This document shows positions 24,226 through 35,105 of a stretch of DNA of 64,000 bases, piece by piece. This DNA comes from Seiridium cupressi (Eukaryota > Ascomycota > Sordariomycetes > Amphisphaeriales > Sporocadaceae). Location of the stretch: NCBI GenBank assembly GCA_036674765.1, contig JARVKI010000016.1, forward strand, positions 496,001 through 560,000. The letters run 5' to 3'. The translations under genes and the position numbers were made by a program. Numbering within the stretch: position 1 is the stretch's first letter; each line of letters begins with the position of its first letter. The notes below the pieces were generated by a model. The model saw only the letters and a list, made by a program, of their open reading frames with translations. It was not told the origin of the DNA and did not search any database.

Positions 24226-27200
24226 TCAAGCGGCGGCCACCCGCTTCTTCTCTTCCACATCTTCGCCAAGCTCGTGCGGGTTTTTCGGGTCGACGATGGC
24301 ACTGAAGCGCTCATCGCCCCATCTCGCACCAATGGTCACCCAAACATGCTTGCTAGGGCCAGCAATGACCGTCTCGCGGTATCCGGTCCACATCATGCGC
24401 TTGTCGCGGCTCATGTTGCTATTGCCCATACCGTCGTTAGTGACCCACTCCTTGATCACATTTTTGATGAAGTCGACCTTGCGCCGGAAGTCATTGGCTG
24501 CAGGAATGCCTTGCAGCATAGGACTGATCTCGGGTCGCTTGCGCGTCTGCGAGCTTTGGGCATTTCGCGTGGGACGAATCGCCGGCTTGGTAGCAAAGTT
24601 CAGGAGCGTTTGTAAGGGGTAGCTAAGAACAGCACGCTCGTCCAGCGCTGTCTCGTCGAGCTCGCCTGTCTGAGCAAGTTTGACGGCTGCCTCCTGTGGG
24701 AGATGCCAGAAATGGCACCAAGTGCCAGTCGAATCGAGCACGATCTTGGTGTGATCGGGGAAATTGAATTGCAGGTGGCCATCGGCAAAGACCCAGCAGC
24801 CAACGTCGCCGATGCGTTGATAGAAGGTGACCACATCGCAAGGTGCCAAAGCGGTATTTGAGCTAGGTGGAATTTGAATATGGCCTGTATCGTCCGTTGG
24901 TGCCTCTTGGTCTCGGCCGTACGCCATCATGTAATTAGCAAACTTCTTCCACAAGATCAAGTGCTCGCGTTTGCGGTAGTCGTAAATGTCCTTGCCGACG
25001 GGGACCTTTCCGGGTGTGCCATCAGGGTTCATACCAATCTTGAACTGTGTCGGATGGACGTGCACAGTAGAAAGACCGGCTTCACCGTTGTTCTCGAAGA
25101 ACTGTATTGGCTGTGACATGGGCACCATCTGATGCCGGTCTGGGTAGCCAGGGTCATGACGCCTTTGGCAGTGATTCTCAGCGTCACGAACCACAATGCA
25201 AGAGGGGGGCAACTTGACAATCTTGCCGCCTCTTGCTTTGCCAGGGAGACTCTTCAATACGCAGCCTACACTACCATCATTGAGTATATATCCCAACCCA
25301 AATTTGTTGGAATAGTCCACCCATTTGACGACAATGTGGGGTGCCGGGGGTGTCTTTGCTGTGGCCTTGCTGACAATTGCCATGGTTCTAGCGTTGAGAG
25401 CCCGCTCGAGCTCAGCCTGGAGGCGTCGTAGTCGGTCCAGTACAACATCGGGCTTAGTATCAGGAACCGAGTGTTGAGGCTCAGCAGGGCTGAATAGCGT
25501 CTCCATGCCAGCCTCAGCTTGTCCTCGTGCCGGAGCAAGCGCCGGAGCTGGAGCCGGGTCCTTTGGCCTCTCAAGTGCTGTTTTCCTGGATTCTGTAGGC
25601 TGGAATCGTGCAGCTGGAGCAAGGGGCCTGGTGGGAAGTGTCACAGGCTCGGGGGTGGTTTCTGTCGGCAACGAGAGGATGTTATCTTCGGTGCTGCTTC
25701 GAATGAGTTCTCGTCTCGCACGAGGTCGCATTGTACCACTGGCACTCGGGAGTGCGCCCATATCTGCCAGTGTTTGTGAGCGAGGAAGCGCCCCTGCCTT
25801 TGGTCGACCGTGGGCCCGTTGCTGAGCGGCGAAGCTTTGAGGAGGTTCCCTCAGCAAACCTCTTGGAGCTGAGAGCCCGGTCTGCGCCACGGCCATCGAC
25901 TCGTCCACTGGCTTGTTCAAAGATCGTGGAGCAGGCAGAAGCACCGCCTGATCAAGCGCCTGCTCTCTGCTCACTTCCTCGAACGGTCTGTAAACGATTC
26001 CCTCCACCAATGGAATAATAGGCGTTAAGCCAGCTTTCTCTTCCAGGGCGACCTCCTTCCAAGTGCTATTATACACCTTCTGGGTATCATTCCAGGGACC
26101 AACTTCACAGTCCTGGCATAATTGTTGGTGGTGGCGCATATTCCGTGCGATCATGCTCGTTGGTTGATCGACTTCATAGAATGCGTCACTCTCTGGAGGG
26201 CAGTCCCGAAGCTTGGTGGTGATTTCGCTCTGAAGCGGGACGTAACCTGATATGAAGAAGTCATGCTGCACGATAATATCTGGTTCTGGCCGTTGGTCGG
26301 CTTCTACCAGCATGGTGGCAACAATCTCCTTGGCTTCCTGGCTGATGTACTTGCTCGTGCCATCGGTGCTGGGCCATTCATAGTCACGGTTCCGGGCTCG
26401 TCGGTATATCTCATCTGTCGTCGATGATTGAAAGGGGGGCTTCGAGGTGAACATTGCGAACCTGAACTCTGGATTAGTCACAATCTTTGATCTCGTCAGA
26501 TAGGGTCAACCAACATTATAATGCCTAAGCTCCAGATGTCTACCATATGGTCATGGCCTTTCTTGCCCTTCTCCAAGATTTCGGGTGCAATATAGTTGGG
26601 GGTACCACATAAAGTCGTACGCCTGATAGTCTGCATGTCTCTGCCTGTGACTAGCAGCGCCGCCAAACCGAAGTCGCCTACTTTGGCGTTCATGTGCCTG
26701 TCGAGGAAGATGTTGCCCATCTTCAGGTCACGGTGAATGATACCCTTGGCATGCATGTATTTGATTGCTCCAGCGATTTGCACCGAGTAGAACCTGACCT
26801 CGGGCTCTGTCAAACCTTTCCGCCGCTTGACCATGTCCATCAAGGAACCGTTTGGACATAGCTCTAGGACGAGATATGTACATTTTTCCATCGAGAAGGC
26901 TCGCAAGAATTGTACGAGATTTTGATGCTTCATCTTGGAATGAATCTGAAGTTCGGTTTGAAACTAGAACCCGATGATTAGTGTTGAACGTCGATATAGT
27001 CACAAGTGAAACCGACCTTCTGCTCCATCTTCGGTGGCATCTTGCTCTTGACAATCTTCAAGGCATACCTTCTCCGGGTGCCCTGAAGAGTGCCCTCGTA
27101 GCAAACGGCGAAACCACCCTTGCCCAGCATCTTCCCGACCTGGTATGAAGCGCCATCTTGCCGATCGCTACTGGGCGGCTCGTAGACTATGGGGGGCGGA

Positions 27201-27364
27201 GGAGGAGGGTGGTCCTTGTCCTTCTGGTTCGTTTTGGCCGCCAGCGTGGCTTTTATTTTGGCTGTATCGACGACGGGTCGGTGTGGAATCTGGACGTTGA
27301 CGTCCCTCGGGGACAAGGCGTCAGTGTCTAAGCCTTGTTTGGTCGCTAGAACTCTGTCCGCCAT
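24226..27364 (-). CDS. CDC5: Polo-like serine/threonine kinase (Cdc5/PlkA)
   Basis: Three exons, 27364-27017, 26963-26515 and 26461-24226, with introns of 53 bp each, give about 1010 residues. The start is the first ATG (MADRVLATK); the open frame upstream of it has no ATG. The kinase domain runs from about residue 75: glycine loop LGKGGFAVCYE, catalytic loop HRDLKMGN (Asp195), DFGLA (Asp213) and activation segment CGTPNYIAPE. A Pro/Arg-rich linker follows, then polo box 1 (VVKWVDYSNKFGLGYIL, about residue 641 onward) and polo box 2 (VTFYQRIGDVGCWVFADG, about 807 onward). Polo kinases drive mitotic entry, spindle and septation events. The extended linker and C-terminus fit filamentous-fungal orthologues such as A. 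nidulans PLKA. The first intron's donor (GTCGGT) is weak but keeps the frame exactly. Confidence 0.95.
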
Positions 27365-28257
27365 TGGGTCTTCCGGCTGACCGAGGCAGCGTCTATAGGA
27401 CAAGCAAGGTCGAGTCTGGCTGGTATGCAGCAGAGCTCAGCTTGTGTTGTGGTTTGATTGTACAGCAGTCTATGGGGAATAAGCATTAGATGGCTTCATG
27501 CTTCGGATGTCAAGTTTCTTTTGTCAGAAGGCCTGAACAGATGGGATTCTGGTGCTAGAGTCTGCCCTGGCTTCTTCCGTCGCATAGCGTGGCGTGAATG
27601 CTTCAGGCAAAAGACGTTGGAGCGCGTAGCACTATCATTGTTGTTTGTGGGCAGGGACAATGAGAACGAGGGAGGGATGGATATCGGGGAAGACTTACAA
27701 GTCAGGCAGCGAATGCATGTAGCAGTGTACAATCCAGCAAGAAACAAGGCAACGTCACGCAGGGCTTTTGCAATTCAATGTCCTTGTAGTTTCAACAATG
27801 GTGTTGTAGAAATTCACCACGCGAAGTTTGTTCGGCCACGATGTAAGAGCTCGCTAGATTAGTCTCTACCAGCTGATGGGCGTGCACGTTTTCGTTTACT
27901 CCATAACAGATTGGCCCAGCAACCACGTCCCGGCCGGTGCTTGGCAGCCAGCGCCGACCCGGACAGAGCCCGAATCAATCCCGCTAAAAGCTCACAGGGC
28001 TTCTAGGGCCCCATAGAAGCATCGACGAAGTGGGCACTCCCCTGGGGGCTTATGAATGACTTCAATTGACATCAGCCCCGATCACTTGCAATTGAGCAAT
28101 CCTACGGCAGATCTGGCAGTGACACTGTGTAATTCCGGCGGAAATACGATGCTGGCACCATAGCATCCTTCCTCCCATTCAAGGCCGAGTGCTTATGTCC
28201 TGGCATTCGAGCAACGAGAATCACACACCCAGGACGTCTTCTGGGTTTGGCGGCAAG
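27365..28257. other. Divergent promoter region, Polo kinase / OPA3
   Basis: 893 bp between two start codons facing away from each other. It must hold both promoters. No further open frame with protein features was seen. Confidence 0.55.
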
Positions 28258-28994
28258 ATGGTGGCCCTGCCTCTGTTCAAGCTTGCATCTCTCTTCCTCC
28301 GACATGTCTCCAAGTATGGCGCTGTGAGTCGATGCGCTTCATGATAGCTGTTCTATGATCGAAACACTCATCAAGTCATCTGCAGAATCGCATCAAGCAC
28401 CAAGCACACGAACACCCGAGCTTCCGAGCCTGGGCGGCCAGAGGTGGTCAGGGGATACATCAGCTGAACATGCGATTGTCCGTAGCGCTACTACGAAACC
28501 CGGAGGCGGAGCAAAGGGCGAAGGAAAAGGCAGAGGCTCCGACAGTGAAGACGGCAGAGCAACAGAAGAAGGACGACGAGTTCAAGGCGAAGCACGGCGT
28601 CACAGCGGAAGAGGCCCGCCGAAACTCGAAGCGGCCAGCCAATATCTTTACAGTGTGGAAGCGGAAGTTCAGGCCATTGCCAGAGCCGAAGGCGGTAGAT
28701 CTCTTCGCCGATGTCATTGGCGACGCCTTCATCTTGACCGTCGCCGTAGCCCTGGTTGTGTATGAGTGGTACAGGTCGTCGACCAAGCCAGATCACAACG
28801 CCGAACGGATTAAGGAGCTCGACGCGAAGTTGGAGGCCCTCGAGCAGGAGCGCGAGAACGAGAGAAAGCGCCAGGAGAGCAGGATATTGACCCTGGAGGC
28901 TGCCCTGAGGGGCTTCAAAGATCCCAAAACAAAACAGCCATTGCTACCGCCGGCGCCTACTCTTGCACCAACCACATCCCCGCCGGCTTCGTGA
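28258..28994 (+). CDS. OPA3: OPA3-family mitochondrial protein
   Basis: Exon 1 (28258-28323) encodes the diagnostic N-terminus MVALPLFKLASLFLRHVSKYGA, and exon 2 (28386-28994) the rest; the 62-bp intron (GTGAGT...TGCAG) is phase 0. The product is about 224 residues. The N-terminal third holds the family pattern ...HPSFRAWAA...IHQLNMRLSV. A hydrophobic segment follows (ADVIGDAFILTVAVALVVYEWYR) and then a charged coiled coil (about residues 145-190). OPA3 proteins are mitochondrial, associated with the inner or outer membrane, and influence mitochondrial morphology and lipid metabolism. The C-terminal Pro-rich tail (PPAPTLAPTTSPPAS) is species-specific. The small first exon would be missed by single-frame annotation. 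Confidence 0.93.
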
Positions 28995-29739
28995 GGGTGT
29001 GCCTCTTATAACACCAGCTGTGTGAGATTCGGCGTGCGCGGATATTACGGCTTTTGTATATCGTATTACCCCATGTTTGGGAGTACTGGAACCATATGGC
29101 GTTCTCGAGAAGGCGACCTCAAATCATGCTATTAGAAAATCTCCCTTACACGTTTTGGATTAGACAGACGGTAGATACCAGGAGAGGACTCGTTCGAGTA
29201 CAGTACATTACTACATCTTCACTCTGGAGAAATAACAAAAATCAAAACAATTCTGACCAAGTATGTATCATGCGTTTCTTAGTTGCACGATGTGCGGCGC
29301 GTCCTCGTGAAGAGAGAAGTCTCTTGTTCATAAGGTACATGCCACACGATGCAGTCGACGATATGCTAAAGCTGACCAACACGAACCTGCCAGAGTAGAT
29401 TATTCGGTTTCCAATGCTGGAATTGGGAAGGCACAATGTAGTGTGACTACTGCTGAATCGGACCAGACTTCCGAGGTCAGGTCGTCTAGGCAGAAATCAA
29501 GTCATCTCTGGCCAAATTGTTTGTTCCCTCGACATCTCTACGAAATTCGTTCAATTTCCAATTGAGTTTTCGCTGTTGTCGAGGCGCTTATCGACCGTGG
29601 TTCTTTTCTCTCAAGCGCGTGAAGGAGTCATACCCCCCAATCCTCATAAATCAATGCTCCCCTTCGACGTGGCACGACATCGACCCCATTCGGCCGGGTC
29701 GCATCTTAGATTCTTCAGCGGGACCTCGAACCATTGAAC
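28995..29739. other. Intergenic region between OPA3 and the unrecognised gene
   Basis: 745 bp containing the OPA3 3' end and the likely promoter of the next gene. Short open frames only. Confidence 0.5.
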
Positions 29740-30615
29740 ATGCAGGCGGCTGGAGATTTGGTCTCCCGTAGTGGTGTGCACGAAGCCACAAACGGCCCTC
29801 TGATTTGCTCGTCAATGCGCAAGAGGTCTGATTGGGCCTCGCTTTTCCCGGCGCTTCTGCAAAGCACCAACCCTACAGGACGATGGAAAGGTACCGCCAA
29901 CAGGATCCCTCTTCACTAAGCGCTTGACGCTGGTGTTGCTGACTTTTGACTCTTCGACGTCCTACAGAGGCACAGCTTGAGACGCACGATGTGGCCATGC
30001 CACTGCCACTGCCTGGCCAGCCGTCTCATCTCGCCTTTCGCGCCATCTGCCTGTCATCTCAGGACATCGGGTCACTTGAAACGCGCAAGCGCATAGAGAG
30101 GCTGTACAATGTCAATGGCGGCCAGTACGTTGCCGTCGTGTTTCTTATGAAGCAGCACAATGAAGAGAGTGGTCCCGCTATGATGATGAAGCTGCAGAAG
30201 GAGTAAGTGTTTTGCATACTCGACCTTGTAGGGTGTGGTTCGATCCTATATCGTATTATTGTACCGTATTTGACCAAGAACAAACAGGCTCTTGGGTGGT
30301 TGGGAAATGCCTATAATTCCCGTCTTAGAGACAGGAACATTCCCATCAACAATCAAAGCATTCCATCACCAACTCATGACCAGCGCGGCCCCCGACAAGC
30401 CCCCAGACCCAGTTCGCAGCCTGCTTCCTCACTGCTCTGATATCGGCAACCTGCCGGAGCACACAGTCAATGTTCTCAGCGACATTACCAAGGACTTCAA
30501 GGAGGTCATTAGCAACGCCACGACGCCAGAAGGGCAGCGGCATCTCAGAGACTATCTGGGCAATGATGCCGAGCGACTGATCAGATTCTGGCAAGCCGAG
30601 TATCTTGTCGAATGA
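29740..30615 (+). CDS. Conserved-looking protein of unknown function
   Basis: I do not recognise this protein. Three exons, 29740-29890, 29968-30202 and 30288-30615, join in frame with clean donors and acceptors (GTACCG...CTACAG, GTAAGT...AACAG) and give about 237 residues. The start is the first ATG after an in-frame stop at 29707. No signal peptide or membrane segment is seen. The middle reads as alternating strand and helix: HLAFRAICLSS, RIERLYNV, QYVAVVFLM, MMMKLQKELL, MPIIPVLE. This suggests a compact alpha/beta domain, perhaps a Rossmann-like half. The C-terminal 100 residues look mainly helical. Splicing in two phases with an uninterrupted sensible frame argues for a real gene. Confidence 0.65.
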
Positions 30616-33600
30616 GGCCAGTTGTAATGCACGCTTTAGGCTCCAGACATACTGAGATCTCAAATCATTTAAGAGCAGGGTGGGCGAGAATAGAAGTGGC
30701 TAGGCTTTATCGGTTCCGCATGCATCCCAACGTGCATGTACACTCCTGCGGCAGGAAGACCTTGGGGTAAAAATGCAATCTCCTCGTAGATTGCGGATAT
30801 TACCTACAGACCGGCTCTACAATCGATCATTCAGCCTTTTATTATTATTATTATTTTTTAAACATCTGGCAATGTAAGTAAATGCAACAACGTCTATAGG
30901 TCGTGGCATCTTCTTGGACTACCGCCCAGCTCTGTATGACCCAAACAAACAGAAACTAAAAACAAACGGCCAGTCGGGTATGTTATATTTAATGAACACT
31001 GTCTGCATGGAAAGTAACTGCATTTTACGTACAATCAATCAACCGCAGAGCTTTGAGCAGACTCGACCTTGATCGACCAGTCATTCTTAGACAGGGTAGC
31101 AGTGCAGTCGTATCATCGGCTCATCGCTCCCAGATGAGTACCAGAGCGCAGCACCAGCCTCTTATGCCGTCCCACGTTAATCGAATTTTGGGCTGTCTTT
31201 GATCTTACAAAATGGCCAACCCCGCCAAACAATACGGATATTCCAGACCAGGCCGGGATGATAGCTGGACCACGAGAAGCTGCTTCGGACCATGTCTTCC
31301 AGCGACCTCGGCAGTCCTGGTCCGACCAGGCCTATCGCCACCAGCAATCAATACCGTAGTCCGGCACACGATCTTGTAGGTGCGGTGAAGACCAAAGAGT
31401 GAGGAGTGGGGCCGAGCCGGACGAGTATACCGAAGTTGGTGTAGATTGGTTTCCCTCGGATCCCTAGGGCAATAGCTGATCATATATTCAGTATGCACTC
31501 AATGCCATCTTCATGGCTACGATTCAGTGGCCACCATCACAATTTAGGTCGGAGACTAAGATCTTGGTATAGGTGACAAGTCTAATGTGGGGAGCTTGCA
31601 GAATGAATGTCATTGGCCCAGGCTATGGAAACTGGCCATGAAAGCCCAGCCATTTGTGGTCTTGCCATGTGGCTATCCCCAATCCAGCCAATGAGAGCCT
31701 GGAAGCAGCCGCCGACGGAAAAGCAACGCGAATTGCCCATGCGCACACCGCATCGCTTGCAGAATCTTGACTCGGTTATTACTTGTTCGAGAACAACCTG
31801 GAAGACTGTGATGGGAAGATTTAACGATCGCTATCACAAAAGTGGACGCACAAGAAGAACTAATGTCTGGTGACTACCAATAGCTTGTTCTTGACGGTGA
31901 GATTATCCAAGTCCAGAGATTGTGATGTGGTTGAGTCTAAGATACTCTTTTAGTTTATCACATGGCAACGGTTGGATAGGTTGTGCACAGGCCGGCAAAG
32001 TCACAGTGAAGCCACGTCAAGTCGCATTCCCGGAAATAACGGAATATAGAACTGATTGCTGATAGTCCAGGGGCTTCTTGAAGCTTGCTGCATCTATCAA
32101 TCGAGGAAGATGATGGTTTTTCGGATGACTGGTCTCAACCAGAATTGCTGGCATTTTTGACAGCTGATACTTGACAGTGAACAAAACATTCGCGATACTC
32201 ATGGGATGACGAGATGGCATCGTTCCATGTCAAGCCATTTCCGGCTGAGAAGAATTCCCAGCAGTCAAATAATGCGAACAGGTGTCTGCGTGAAGACCCC
32301 TGAACCGTGGCTTGACGTGGTTGATGCAACCCCCCTGTCTGCCCGTTGGGTGGTGGCCCACAATCTTATCTGACCGTCAAACCCGATCTGCCTCAGTTGC
32401 GAAACCTCATCTTGTCTGAGCTCGCCTTGATCGCCTCCAGGCGGTGTCGCAGGCCTTCAGATGGCATCAATGCCTTCTTTGTCTGGAGTCACACGCCGTC
32501 GAGTCGAGATGGCCGTGCTCTACGCTTATGCTAATAATAATACTGGCAAGTCATGTGGTGCGACAAGCAGAGGAAAAGATGAGAGGTTGGTGATGCAAGC
32601 CACTTTCTGTACAGTTCCTGGCCCCCGCCTCAACGTACCCTCCGGCTGATCTTGGACGAAGGTGAGATGGGCCGAGCACTTTGTATTTGAAGAACAAGTG
32701 ATTCTTCAGCAATTCTCGGATACACTACATAGTCTAGATTCCCGGTACGATAAAGTATTAACTCGTCTTTTAAGAAGCCCGATGCCACTTTGCTCGTGTC
32801 AATTGGCACGTCCGGCAGCGAATGTAGATATTGCATGGTCGATCAATCGGGAAACGGCAGTCAATATGGGGCCTGATTTCTTCATCAACTCCAGCAAATG
32901 CAACATTAGCTCGCAAGAGCGAGGCGGGCAGAGGCGGCAGGCGGGAAGCACGCAGTGACTTGCCTCTCGAGGTCCCTGCGACGGGGCCTAATTGCTCTAG
33001 TGATCCGGGGCTGCCCCCTGTCAGAACCTTGCATACATCTGCAGAACAGCAGCGTCATGAGCTCTGATTGGTCTTGGGGTTACATCTAGCCGCCGCACCC
33101 AAGCCCAATCACCTCCAGTCTCCCACCTATGTGCTATTCTCGACCACCACTATCCAGACCACAATTACTGGAGTGCGCCAAAACCCGTCCTTGCATATGC
33201 TGCGCAACCGCCGAGACTCGTACTCAATGGTCCGCTCTCAGGTACCCAAGCCTGCTATGTCCAATCGAGAGGTACGCATGGCTGTACCCGCCCACTCTTA
33301 CCTGGTCCTCGCCAGAGCCGATAGTCGTTGAGCTCTAGTCCACTTACAGCGAAATGCCCTACCTGCACATCATGAGACCAGCAAAGACTCGCTACGCTTC
33401 TCTCGCATGTACCTAGTAATCCCCGTCGCCAGCCCGATGCCTCCCTTGTCTCTAGATGCACGCGCTCTAGCATTGGTTGTATGTCGTCTAATGGCGGTCG
33501 CGGCCGTGGCTGGTGATACTCTGCATGCCCCCAGGACGGCCCCATCGACGCCTGTCACTTCTTAAACCCACATGCCTCCACATGTCTGGAGATCTACACT

Positions 33601-34563
33601 CTCATACATGAAGAAACCTCCTTCTGCCTCATAATGCCCCTCCCCTCCCTGGCTTCGGGTTTTGTCTGATCTTCAACCCTTCTTTAATGCGACGACCCAG
33701 AGCCGCACCGCGCGAACGGACTCTGGCACAAGCAACGACGACCCATCCTGGCGGTACATCACTCATAGACCCATAGACAGTCGGCAGCACATCATACTAG
33801 CCTCAAACAACAACCACTCTCAAGCGTACGAAGGGATACGCGTTATTGCGGCTCAACATTAATACCCTTATCCTGAATAAGCTTTTGAAGGCCTGTCTGC
33901 CGTCGTCTCTCCCACGCAGGGATCTCGTCCAGACACCACGGAAACAAAGAATGCCGCTCGGATGCCCGCTGTCATCATAGATCAGATTACCAGAACTTGG
34001 ATCTCAAACGAGACATCAGCATCTACCCAGAAGCATCTGACAGCCCCATCCCGGCAGGGCTTCGTCTCTTCTGATACAGTCTCGTCCTGAACGGGAGCAT
34101 TGCTCCCCCCCTCCCCCTTCTCACCTCGTCCCTCCTGGGCAGGAACCAAGGCCATCCGAACACCCAATATAGTCTCCTGTCGCCCTCCGCAGGCCGGTTG
34201 GTCACTTCTTGGCTTCCTCCTCCTTCCACTTCTCTTCCCATTCGCCAGCGCTGTGCACTCGCCCGTCGGTAACCTTCTTTTAATATCGGCAACTTCTATT
34301 CAACACTTCGCGCCCGCAGGTCCGGCTACGTTGCAGCTTTGCTTTCATTCGACTTACTTGTTGTATTACTGAGAGAAGGTGTGACGTTTTGTCGACCTTC
34401 GTTGCCTTCTTTCCGCATCCGCTTTTAGTGCTTGGACATTGGGGATTTTCGTGGTACAGGCTTAGGATTATCTGGTCAGGCTAGGACAAGAGAAAGAGAA
34501 GACCCAAGTTGAAGAGAAAAAAGAGTACCCTTCAGAGGAAACGACTTCAGGAACACCGCCAAA
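30616..34563. other. Four-kilobase region without a supported gene
   Basis: Contains the 3' end of the unrecognised gene and a long pyrimidine-rich stretch (about 33550-34300) leading into the next gene, probably promoter and 5' leader. A short ATT microsatellite lies at 30839-30854. Open frames are short and lack family features. Confidence 0.45.
34105..34135 (+). promoter_or_regulatory. Strong polypyrimidine tract upstream of the membrane-protein gene
   Basis: A nearly pure C/T stretch, including runs of seven C and five C, lies about 430 bp before the start codon at 34564. CT-rich blocks near transcription starts are typical of fungal promoters. The complementary strand has closely spaced G runs. 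Confidence 0.4.
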
Positions 34564-35105
34564 ATGGGAAGACTTATCAAGAATCACTGGGCGCGACTCA
34601 TCACCCTAACGGCTGCTGTTTGTAGGTGGTCGATATCCGGCACAAACGAGGACAAGGTTGGCTAACACGTGGACAGACCAGATTGCTGCCGCTCTCGAGG
34701 GTTTCTTCTGGCCCAAGATATTCTTCGACTTTCTGACGAAGACGCTTGACCCAGCAGTAAAACCGTTTCCCATATTGCAAATCATCAACCTGGTGATGGG
34801 ATTATGGGTGGTGGCGTGGGAGTATCCGCTCACATTTATTGCCGGAACCGGTATTCATCGCAGCTTGGAGGCTCGCCTTGCGGCAATGCCATTGTTCGCT
34901 CTGGCAGCTATCCTCACGTACCAAGGCACCAATGCTGGTCTCTATTACTTGATTGCTATGGTTATATATTTCTGGGCATACAGTGAGGGCGAGGTATGTT
35001 ACAAACTTTACTCGCAATACAGTGCCCAAAAGGCTAACAAGCGATCAGATGATATGTGCAAAACCCTGGACTCTTCCTCAACGAGGTGGCCGCAGCAAGG
35101 CCTAG
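34564..35105 (+). CDS. Small multi-span membrane protein, conserved in ascomycetes
   Basis: Three exons, 34564-34621, 34677-34993 and 35049-35105, with introns of 55 bp each, give about 143 residues. The N-terminus MGRLIKNHWARLITLTAA, the block YQIAAALEGFFWPKIFFDFLTKTLD and the ending YFWAYSEGE-MICAKPW match, as I remember it, a strongly conserved ascomycete family of unknown function (I believe a DUF7727-type family). Four hydrophobic segments can be drawn: the N-terminal one, PILQIINLVMGLWVVAW, MPLFALAAILTYQG and YYLIAMVIYFWAY. No catalytic motif is visible. The last exon is short (18 codons) and was chosen because it ends in the family-like basic tail; reading through the second donor would give a different, less likely C-terminus. 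Confidence 0.85.

Noticed and set aside
30230..30245. GGTTCGATCC resembling a tRNA B box
   Set aside because: Lies inside the second intron of the unrecognised gene, with no A box or cloverleaf around it.
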